Position numbers and translations under genes: made by a program. From positions 1-10,068 of the forward strand of contig JAHJLU010000113.1 in NCBI GenBank assembly GCA_018821745.1: a DNA stretch of 10,068 bases, in the 5' to 3' direction. The notes under the pieces were generated by a model. That model was not told where the DNA came from. It ran no database searches and saw only the letters and a list, made by a program, of their open reading frames with translations. Position 1 is the first letter of the stretch. Each line of letters opens with the position of its first letter. The DNA is from Myxococcota bacterium (GTDB taxonomy: Bacteria > Myxococcota_A > Polyangia > HGW-17). Positions 1 through 5,202 of this stretch are shown here, piece after piece.

Positions 1-2
1 CC

Positions 3-110
3 TGCGCCACTAAATCCGATGGCACCCTCTGGTGCTGGGGTGGCAATAATTACGGCCAGCTTGGCATCGGCAACGATACCATTTCTCTGGTCCCCATTAC
101 TGTCAAGTAA
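3..110 (+). CDS. RCC1-repeat protein, C-terminal end (partial)
   Basis: Reading frame 3 is open from the window edge to a TAA at 108-110 and encodes about 35 residues. They include DGTLWCWGGNNYGQLG followed by IGN and end in VPITVK. The pattern DGTLWxWGxNxxGQLGxG is the signature of a regulator-of-chromosome-condensation-1 (RCC1) repeat, one blade of a seven-bladed beta propeller. The frame stops soon after the blade signature, so this is the last repeat of a protein that begins upstream of the window. In bacteria such proteins are often secreted or surface-exposed and their partners are usually unknown; nothing here shows a specific function. The gene converges on hpf, with 117 bp between the stops. 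The family call is firm; length and role cannot be seen. Confidence 0.8.
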   Translation, partial: CATKSDGTLWCWGGNNYGQLGIGNDTISLVPITVK

Positions 111-227
111 CACACCGCAACGATGCATCCACGGGCTTCCAATGAACGCTGTGGATACACAGAGCCATATTCCCCCTCTCGGATTACAGATATATCGAAG
201 GAGTCATTACTTCCAGGGGAGAGACGG

Positions 228-881
228 CTACAGGTGTTTTCCCGTCTCGATGAGGCCGTACTTTCCATCTTCGCGGAAATAGAGCACGTTGATGGTATCG
301 GTCTCGGCGTTGGTGAAGACCAGGAACTTGCGATCCTGAAGCTCTATCTGCATGAGGGCGTCGTCGAGATTCATGGGGGCAGCCTGATATTCCGTAGAGC
401 GAACGATCTGCAGGTCTCCGCGGCTCTCGGTCTCAGCGCCCGTCACGTCGTCAACCATGGAATTCTCGGCGCTCACGGGAAGCTCGGATTCATCTTCATC
501 GTAATCGTACTGGCTGACGCGGAACTCACTGTCCTTGTTCACGTTCTCAATTACATGGGATTTAAAGAGAAGCGATGGGCCTGTGGATGGCTTGTGCTGC
601 TGGATCTTCTCTTTGTATTTGCGCAGCTGCTTTTCAATGCGGGAGACCGCCTGGTCAATGGAGAAATACATATCTTCAGATGTATCTACACCCTTGATAA
701 GCAACCCGTTTTTCAGGGTGATACTGACATCGGCCTTATTACGGAACCTCTCAGATGTGAGCACCACGTGAGCATGAGCAGGACTGGCCAGAAACTTCTT
801 CATTTTGGTCATCTTGTCAGTAAGATACGACTTGAGTGATTCCGAAGCTTCCATGCGTCTGAAGGTGACATCTATCTGCAT
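228..881 (-). CDS. hpf: Ribosome hibernation promoting factor, long form (HPF/YfiA family)
   Basis: A 217-residue protein. Residues 1-97 form the S30AE (RaiA/YfiA) domain, starting MQIDVTFRRMEASESLKSYL and containing the KADVSITLKNG strand and the basic helix VSRIEKQLRKYKEKIQQHK. An acidic linker (about 98-155) follows. The C-terminal domain (about 158-215) carries PMNLDDALMQIELQDRKFLVF and FREDGKYGLIE, typical of long HPF. The N-domain binds the 30S decoding centre and blocks mRNA and tRNA. The C-domain of long HPFs dimerises two 70S ribosomes into inactive 100S particles during starvation. I chose the ATG at 881 because AGGAGG lies about 5 nt upstream and the family N-terminus starts there; the open frame extends 24 codons further without support. 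It follows rpoN by 86 bp, a common order, so co-transcription is likely. No ptsN follows. Confidence 0.96.
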   Translation of the reverse strand: MQIDVTFRRMEASESLKSYLTDKMTKMKKFLASPAHAHVVLTSERFRNKADVSITLKNGLLIKGVDTSEDMYFSIDQAVSRIEKQLRKYKEKIQQHKPSTGPSLLFKSHVIENVNKDSEFRVSQYDYDEDESELPVSAENSMVDDVTGAETESRGDLQIVRSTEYQAAPMNLDDALMQIELQDRKFLVFTNAETDTINVLYFREDGKYGLIETGKHL

Positions 882-892
882 ACTTTCCTCCT

Positions 893-908
893 TTCGCCCA
901 ACGGCGAA
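893..908 (-). promoter_or_regulatory. Hairpin abutting the hpf ribosome binding site
   Basis: A perfect 6-bp inverted repeat with a 4-nt loop (TTCGCC-CAAC-GGCGAA on the plus strand) lies in the rpoN-hpf gap. In the hpf mRNA its 3' arm ends directly before the AAAGGAGG Shine-Dalgarno (887-891 on the plus strand). A TATTAT -10-like element overlaps its upstream edge (908-913), without a good -35. It may tune hpf translation in transcripts reading through from rpoN. The pairing is seen; the role is inference. Confidence 0.35.
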
Positions 909-967
909 TAATAATGCTGCACTCCCGAAGCTGAACAACGGGTGCAGGCCCAATGCCCAATCTGGAA

Positions 968-2506
968 TCAGAAGGGGCTGCGTCTTCTGGATGAACTGAG
1001 AATATTCATCTGCTCTCGGTACTTGGTAACCGTCCGTCGAGCGACATTAATCCCCTGACCAAGAAGCAGGTCAGCAAGTTTTTGATCGCTGTAAGGTTTT
1101 TTCGGATCCTCACTCTCAATAAGGAGCCGCATTTTTTCAATCACACTCTTGGAGGCAATGTCTTCGCCGTTGACCCGATGAACGGAGCTGGAGAAAAAGA
1201 ACTTCAACTCAAAGAGACCCTGGGGGGTGTGGGCATATTTGTTGGCCGTGACCCGCGAAACCGTGGACTCATGACGGCCCACGTCTTCCGCCACATCCTT
1301 GAGCGTGAGGGGTTTGATGTACATGGGGCCGCGATCAAAAAACTCGCGCTGGAACTTCACGATGCTCTCGGAGACCTTTGTGATGGTCTCCTGGCGCATG
1401 CGGATGGCCTGGATAAGCCACTTGGCCTTTCGCATCTTCTGCTCCACATATTCCTTGGGGGCGTCGCCGCGGTTCATGGCGTCGATATAATAGCGGGAGA
1501 GGCGGAGCTTGGGGAGACCGTCGTCGTTGAGGACAACCTGATAGTCGTCGCCCTGGCGGTAGATGTAGACATCGGGGATGATGTAGGAGATTTCCTCGGC
1601 GGTGTAGGCCCTGCCCGGCTTGGGGTCGAGGGTGAGGATAATCTTGATGGAGTCGTGCACCCTCTCAAGAGGAACCCCCAGCGCCCGGGCGATGCGGCTG
1701 TAGTCCTTGATTTCCAGCTCCTTGATGTGGTGCAGGAGGATCTGCTCCATAACATCGTCGAGGAAGCCGAAATACTCCGCCTGGATCATGAGACACTCGG
1801 CCAGATCCCGGGCTCCCACGCCCAGGGGATCGAAGGCCTGGATCTTGTAGAGGACCAGCTCCGCGAACTCATTCTCAACGTTGAACTGCTCGGCGATTTC
1901 GGGGATGGTGATTGTCTCGAGGTACCCGTATTTGTCGAGGTTTCCGATGATGAATTCCCCGATCTCCTTCTCTTCGTGGCTCAGGCCGGACACCCCCAAC
2001 TGCCACTCCAGATGTTCCAGCAAGCTGGGCTTGGAGGCGATGCGGTTCTCGATGGGGGTGTACTCTTCGTCGGGGTTGAGGACCTGATCCCCGCTGCCCG
2101 CGGGACGGTTGTAGCTGTCGGCCACGTAGGAGCTCCACTCCACATCCTCCCGCATTTTATTCTCTTCATTCACCGACATGTTTTCCGAGGAGGGGACTTC
2201 CTGTACACCCACGGACTCAACCTCGAGGGAACTGAAGCGCTCCTCACCGTCTCCGTCGCGATCCACCCGGTCCTGCTCTTCACGCTCGTTGGTGTCCCGC
2301 TCCGAGTCGTCCCGATCACCCTCTTCGCGGTCACCATCATTTTGCTCAAGGATTGGATTTTCCATGAGTTCTTCGGTCACCTGTTCGATGAGTTCGTGGT
2401 GGGCGAGCTGCAGCAGCGCGATGGCCTGTTGCATCTGCTGCGTCATGACGAGACGCTGTTCCTGGCGTAAATTGAGGGTGGTTGTCTGGCGTAAATCGAA
2501 TCCCAT
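968..2506 (-). CDS. rpoN: RNA polymerase sigma-54 factor RpoN
   Basis: A 512-residue sigma-54, normal length for the family. Region I (residues 1-50) is the Gln/Leu-rich activator-responsive segment, with LRQEQRLVMTQQMQQAIALL. Region II (about 55-90) is an unusually dense run of Asp, Glu and Arg. The core-binding region includes FDPLGVGARDLAECL (225-239). A helix-turn-helix (about 401-422, LKDVAEDVGRHESTVSRVT) would contact the -12 element. The RpoN box ARRTVTKYRE (489-498) reads the -24 element. It directs RNA polymerase to GG/GC promoters that need AAA+ enhancer-binding proteins. I chose the ATG at 2506 (MGFDLRQ) by family alignment; a GTG at 2530 in the same frame is possible. Neither has a clear Shine-Dalgarno. 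hpf follows downstream, and a sigma-70-like promoter lies upstream at 2562-2590. Confidence 0.97.
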   Translation of the reverse strand: MGFDLRQTTTLNLRQEQRLVMTQQMQQAIALLQLAHHELIEQVTEELMENPILEQNDGDREEGDRDDSERDTNEREEQDRVDRDGDGEERFSSLEVESVGVQEVPSSENMSVNEENKMREDVEWSSYVADSYNRPAGSGDQVLNPDEEYTPIENRIASKPSLLEHLEWQLGVSGLSHEEKEIGEFIIGNLDKYGYLETITIPEIAEQFNVENEFAELVLYKIQAFDPLGVGARDLAECLMIQAEYFGFLDDVMEQILLHHIKELEIKDYSRIARALGVPLERVHDSIKIILTLDPKPGRAYTAEEISYIIPDVYIYRQGDDYQVVLNDDGLPKLRLSRYYIDAMNRGDAPKEYVEQKMRKAKWLIQAIRMRQETITKVSESIVKFQREFFDRGPMYIKPLTLKDVAEDVGRHESTVSRVTANKYAHTPQGLFELKFFFSSSVHRVNGEDIASKSVIEKMRLLIESEDPKKPYSDQKLADLLLGQGINVARRTVTKYREQMNILSSSRRRSPF

Positions 2507-2551
2507 AATGTGTATTCGGCACACGGTCACTAAAGCAGCGAATTCCGATAG

Positions 2552-2564
2552 CCTAACCGTTAGG
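2552..2564. promoter_or_regulatory. Perfect palindrome overlapping the rpoN -10 element
   Basis: CCTAAC-C-GTTAGG is a perfect inverted repeat with 6-bp arms and a 1-bp centre. It begins inside the candidate -10 hexamer of the rpoN promoter and runs to about the start of transcription. That position is classical for a repressor operator. No regulator is identified; the sequence symmetry is seen and the operator role is inferred. Confidence 0.4.
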
Positions 2565-2590
2565 ATAGCACCGTGAAAGTACCATGTAAA
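2562..2590 (-). promoter_or_regulatory. Candidate sigma-70-type promoter of rpoN
   Basis: On the minus strand a -35 hexamer TTTACA (plus-strand 2585-2590, one mismatch to TTGACA) is followed after exactly 17 bp by a -10 hexamer TATCCT (2562-2567, 4 of 6). Transcription would start about 50 nt before the rpoN ATG. This makes rpoN-hpf a unit separate from the AgmX-like gene 174 bp upstream. It is a hexamer match only, not proof of activity. Confidence 0.45.
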
Positions 2591-2623
2591 CCCCTATCAC
2601 TCTTACACCATGAAATAGCACCG
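2565..2623 (-). repeat. Direct repeat CGGTGCTAT, two copies 50 bp apart, upstream of rpoN
   Basis: The 9-mer CGGTGCTAT (ATAGCACCG on the plus strand) occurs at 2565-2573 and again at 2615-2623. One copy runs into the -10 of the candidate rpoN promoter. The other lies about 25 bp upstream of its -35. The 50-bp spacing is near five helical turns, so both copies would lie on one DNA face. It could be a paired regulator site or chance. Confidence 0.3.
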
Positions 2624-2680
2624 GTCCGCCATACGCCAGTCGAGTCCCTCATGATTTTTTCAGCAGGGAAGTAGTTGGGC

Positions 2681-3664
2681 TTACTTGAGCTCGTACTTGT
2701 ACTTGAAGCTGATCTGCTTTTTGCGGAACTTCCCGAAATTCAGGGAGTTGACCAGATTGAGCACGCAAGTCCCCGTGGGAGTATCCTTGTAATCACCGCT
2801 CAGGACCACTTTGGAGACCTTGCCCGTACTCCCGGACACATAGACCTTGAGTTTGGCAGTACCGGGGATCTGGAACTGCTTGTAGCAATCTACGGCCTTG
2901 TCACGGATGGAGCGCATAAGCTCTCTGATTTTACTGGACTTGGGCATTTTGGGAAGCGTGGGAACCTTGGGATTTGCGTTGGTGGCGGCCAGCTTACATC
3001 CCGCTGTATCGACGGGCGCCTTCCCGGAGGAGGCGGGCTCTGAGAAGAGCACCTTGCCGGTGCAGCGGTTGTAGACGCGGTACCCGCCCAGATAGAGGGT
3101 GATACCGTGGCCGTCTTTCTCTTTCCAGACGCCAGCGGTCTGAACCTTGAACAGGAACTGCACCCGAAGAAAGGGTTTCACTTTTTTGGTCCAGCCCTCA
3201 AGGTTGCGGGGATCCACGGGGATAGTGAATTTACCCAGGCTGACACCCTGGAAAGTCCCGTTTTTGAATGATTTTGGGGGAGTCGTCACTACCCAGAATT
3301 TATTCTGCGCAAAGAGCAGGGGATCGAAAACAGTGGGGCTGCCACAGGTGAGGCACCCTTTGATGGTCACAGGGTACTCAAACTTCGTGTTGTTATAGTT
3401 GCCGAAGGTGAGAGCCTCATCCCTGGCGAATGCTGAATAGAGCTGTGTGGAGATCTTTCTCTGCATATAGGAGCGGATGGCCCGGCATTGAAGCTGGGGG
3501 AGGTCATTACCCTTTCCGCATTTCTGCAAAAATGGGCCCAGTACCGTTTCCAGGTCATTCACGTGGATCGTACGTTTATAGCGGCTTTCAAAGTCATCAG
3601 CCGCGTGGGCACTCAGGGTGAAAAACAGGGAGAAAAGAGTCGTCAGTGTAAAAATCCTGCGCAT
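2681..3664 (-). CDS. Secreted cysteine-rich protein with AgmX/PglI-type C-terminal domain
   Basis: A 327-residue protein with a clear signal peptide: MRR, a hydrophobic core to residue 17, then AHA with cleavage before Ala22. The start is fixed by GGAGG about 6 nt upstream of the ATG at 3664. The last ~85 residues (240-325) resemble the AgmX/PglI C-terminal domain of delta-proteobacteria, with the pattern RxxRDKAVDCYKQF, VSGSTGKVSKVVLSGDYKD, GTCVLNLVNSLNFGKF. Such domains are related to periplasmic TonB-like C-termini. The middle part (25-235) matches no family I know. Eight cysteines (49, 60, 104, 107, 201, 223, 260, 300), including CLTC at 104-107, suggest disulfides in the periplasm. Cys260 and Cys300 sit in the AgmX-like domain. 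The function is unknown. It reads toward rpoN across a 174-bp gap and probably has its own promoter at 3701-3728. Confidence 0.85.
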   Translation of the reverse strand: MRRIFTLTTLFSLFFTLSAHAADDFESRYKRTIHVNDLETVLGPFLQKCGKGNDLPQLQCRAIRSYMQRKISTQLYSAFARDEALTFGNYNNTKFEYPVTIKGCLTCGSPTVFDPLLFAQNKFWVVTTPPKSFKNGTFQGVSLGKFTIPVDPRNLEGWTKKVKPFLRVQFLFKVQTAGVWKEKDGHGITLYLGGYRVYNRCTGKVLFSEPASSGKAPVDTAGCKLAATNANPKVPTLPKMPKSSKIRELMRSIRDKAVDCYKQFQIPGTAKLKVYVSGSTGKVSKVVLSGDYKDTPTGTCVLNLVNSLNFGKFRKKQISFKYKYELK

Positions 3665-3679
3665 GTCGCCTCCGTTGGT

Positions 3680-3694
3680 CCTTGATCCTCAAGG
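3680..3694 (-). promoter_or_regulatory. Inverted repeat at the 5' end of the AgmX-like transcript
   Basis: CCTTGA-TCC-TCAAGG is a perfect 6-bp inverted repeat with a 3-bp centre, 16 bp before the start codon on the minus strand. It starts roughly where transcription from the promoter at 3701-3728 would begin. It is immediately preceded in the transcript direction by another palindrome, AGGCGCCT (3692-3699). It could be an operator or a 5'-end stabilising hairpin. The symmetry is seen; the role is inferred. Confidence 0.35.
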
Positions 3695-3700
3695 CGCCTC

Positions 3701-3728
3701 ATTGTAACAGAAAAATAATAAATGAAAA
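3701..3728 (-). promoter_or_regulatory. Candidate promoter of the AgmX-like gene
   Basis: On the minus strand TTTTCA (plus-strand 3723-3728) and TACAAT (3701-3706) are separated by 16 bp of AT-rich DNA. The -10 matches TATAAT at 5 of 6 and the -35 matches TTGACA at 4 of 6. The start codon lies about 36 bp downstream of the -10. The whole 3665-3833 gap is a divergent promoter region; I found no good plus-strand promoter for the HIT gene in it. Confidence 0.5.
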
Positions 3729-3833
3729 CACTCCTCACCATGGTTTTTTTGTCTTTGCCACCTGAAACCCGTTCTACGATGCGGTGAGTGTCGGGCATTG
3801 ACAAGCGGCGGATTTTCTGGCCAAGTGTGGTCT

Positions 3834-4346
3834 ATGGAAGAAATCATCTGGGCCCCGTGGAGAATGGAATTTATCGAAGGAAAACAACCCGGGGAAGAGG
3901 GCTGTGTGTTTTGCAATGCGGCCAGTGCACCGACGGGAGAGTGGGAAAATCGGCTTATCCTGGACCGCTCTGAGAGTGTGCTGGTCATTATGAACCGCTT
4001 CCCCTACGTCAACGCACACCTGCTGGTGATGCCGCTGCTCCATGTCTCATCGCCCGAGGATCTCCCCGAGGCTGTCTACACGGAGCTCTCCCTGGTTCTC
4101 CGCCGCTGCCTGAGCGCTCTGCAGAGCACCATGAACCCCGCGGGATTCAATATGGGCATGAACCTGGGCAGGGCTGCCGGCGCAGGGATCGAGGACCACA
4201 TCCACTGGCATATTGTCCCCCGCTGGAACGGCGATAATAATTTCATGCCTGTCATCGGCGCCACCCGCTGCATGCCCCAGCACCTCATGGAAACCTATAA
4301 CCAGCTGCGCAAGACTTTTGCGGGTATCTGCACCCTGAAACCCTGA
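3834..4346 (+). CDS. HIT-family nucleotide hydrolase/phosphorylase (Ap4A-type)
   Basis: A 170-residue histidine-triad protein. The N-terminus MEEIIWAPWRMEFIEG followed by CVFC (Cys24, Cys27) is typical of the bacterial Ap4A-phosphorylase-like branch. There Cys-X2-Cys with two histidines binds zinc; His70 (PLLH) and one of the triad histidines are candidates. NRFPYVNAHLLVMP (54-67) and the catalytic triad HIHWHIVPRW (His122, His124, His126) are intact. The middle His attacks the alpha-phosphate of a dinucleoside polyphosphate or AMP-linked substrate through a nucleotidyl-enzyme intermediate. The protein is probably cytosolic, clearing Ap4A or related alarmones; the exact substrate cannot be told. 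I preferred the ATG at 3834 by family alignment, although it lacks a good Shine-Dalgarno. An in-frame TTG at 3798 (12 codons earlier) is a weaker option. Confidence 0.9.
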   Translation: MEEIIWAPWRMEFIEGKQPGEEGCVFCNAASAPTGEWENRLILDRSESVLVIMNRFPYVNAHLLVMPLLHVSSPEDLPEAVYTELSLVLRRCLSALQSTMNPAGFNMGMNLGRAAGAGIEDHIHWHIVPRWNGDNNFMPVIGATRCMPQHLMETYNQLRKTFAGICTLKP

Positions 4347-4355
4347 TCGGACTCC

Positions 4356-4994
4356 TCAGAGGGGGAGAAACCACGACACGGACACACCGCCATACCAGCC
4401 GTGCATGCTGGGAGTCGAGCATCTTACACCGATGGGGGTCCCCATATCCACACACTCCTCGTTCCAGCGGGGCAACTGGTAAAATCCGGTGATCCCCACG
4501 AATATGCGGGGGTACACTTCTTTCATGACCTCAAGCCCGAGGCCGGCGTGGATTCCGTCGCTGTATATGGAAGCACCACCCGCCATGCTCATCTGTTGCC
4601 TGACATACCCCAATTGCACGATGCCGCCGCCGTAGAGACCATGGGCCAGCCGAAACCACGCTCTCCCTTCCACGTTGAAGGTCATAAGAGTGATGTCAAT
4701 GTTTCCTCCCCCGCTTGAAGGGAGAGTCAGGAAGCCCGAGGTGGCGCTGATCCCGGCGCCCAGCCAGGGAAAAACCGTATATAGAAGCGAGAGGCTGACC
4801 CCGGGACCCGGATCAGGGGAGGTGCCTTCATCCTGCACCAGCTGCCCGCTCAGGCCCCCGGAGAAATTGAGCACCAGCCCGTGGGCTGTAAAAGGCGCCC
4901 TTTGTCGCTTCTCGGCTGCCTGCACCGTGTGGGGCATGAGACTGACAACAAAGAGGGCGATCACGACTGCAGGGAGAAAATGAGTGGGTTTCAT
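4356..4994 (-). CDS. Small outer-membrane beta-barrel-like protein, function unknown
   Basis: A 212-residue protein with a signal peptide (hydrophobic residues 6-21, VQA cleavage before Ala27). The mature part has alternating polar and hydrophobic segments rich in Gly and aromatics: GVSLSLLYTVFPWLGAGISATSG, ITLMTFNVEGRAWFRL, YGGGIVQLGYV, GLGLEVMKEVYPRIFVGITGFYQ. It ends in a strand GWYGGVSVSWFLPL. This fits an eight-stranded OmpA/OmpX-like barrel, though no specific family is recognised and the last residue is Leu rather than Phe. Two late cysteines (181, 192) could form a loop disulfide. The ATG at 4994 has no Shine-Dalgarno of its own. It overlaps the stop of a possible 18-codon leader ORF by ATGA, so translation may be coupled. 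Its stop lies 9 bp from that of the convergent HIT gene. Confidence 0.75.
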   Translation of the reverse strand: MKPTHFLPAVVIALFVVSLMPHTVQAAEKRQRAPFTAHGLVLNFSGGLSGQLVQDEGTSPDPGPGVSLSLLYTVFPWLGAGISATSGFLTLPSSGGGNIDITLMTFNVEGRAWFRLAHGLYGGGIVQLGYVRQQMSMAGGASIYSDGIHAGLGLEVMKEVYPRIFVGITGFYQLPRWNEECVDMGTPIGVRCSTPSMHGWYGGVSVSWFLPL

Positions 4995-5047
4995 AGATGA
5001 TGTTTAATGCGGTTTCCCCGAGGTTTCAAGGCTCCTTTTCTTTTCAT
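4991..5047 (-). CDS. Possible 18-residue basic leader peptide overlapping the beta-barrel gene
   Basis: The minus strand at 5047 reads AAAAAAAGGTAAATG, an AAGG-type ribosome site followed by ATG. It opens an 18-codon frame, MKRKGALKPRGNRIKHHL. The TGA stop overlaps the ATG of the beta-barrel gene (ATGA, 4994-4991) in a different frame. The barrel ATG lacks its own Shine-Dalgarno, so termination-reinitiation coupling is a reasonable explanation. The peptide is strongly basic, with nine Lys, Arg or His residues and no acidic ones. An ORF this short can arise by chance; only the combination of ribosome site, overlap and missing downstream ribosome site makes it notable. Confidence 0.35.
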   Translation of the reverse strand: MKRKGALKPRGNRIKHHL

Positions 5048-5074
5048 TTACCTTTTTTTATGGAATAAGTGACC

Positions 5075-5155
5075 ACAGTAACAGGTGCACTGTCGTGCAG
5101 CCACCACCTGCCCGGTTCGGAGCAGATTTTTGCGACCCTGTCCGTCGCGGACGGA
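5075..5155 (+). promoter_or_regulatory. Structured leader upstream of the NCS2 permease (candidate)
   Basis: The 4995-5202 gap between the divergent barrel and permease genes contains nested inverted repeats on the permease side. CAGGT (5082-5086) pairs with ACCTG (5106-5110) around GCAC/GTGC (5087-5090/5095-5098) with loop TGTC. ACAGT (5075-5079) can instead pair with ACTGT (5089-5093), which would disrupt that stem. A further perfect 6-bp repeat TCCGTC-GCG-GACGGA spans 5141-5155. No poly-U terminator follows, and I cannot match it to a known purine or xanthine riboswitch. Alternative pairings upstream of a nucleobase permease make a regulatory RNA worth testing. Confidence 0.25.
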
Positions 5156-5202
5156 TGGGCTCCCCCGGGTCCAACTGTGTTTTCAAAAAAGGTTCTGCAC
5201 CC

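Noticed and set aside
221..248. 7-bp inverted repeat GAGACGG/CCGTCTC at the hpf stop codon as an intrinsic terminator
   Set aside because: The 14-nt loop is large, the stem includes the hpf 3' end, and neither strand has a T-run after it. It may be a weak 3' hairpin but is not a supportable terminator.
1082..2470. Long plus-strand open frame (462 codons) antisense to rpoN
   Set aside because: It mirrors rpoN codon bias in G+C-rich DNA. It has no ribosome site or recognisable domain, and rpoN on the other strand is unmistakable.
2643..2680. Terminator after the AgmX-like gene (TCCCT...AGGGA with a T6/A6 run)
   Set aside because: The stem is only 5 bp with mismatched interior, and the A/T run lies in the loop rather than after the stem.
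3798..3833. Upstream TTG start for the HIT protein and the TTGACA at 3798 as its -35
   Set aside because: Family alignment starts at the ATG at 3834, and no -10 hexamer lies at the right distance from TTGACA.
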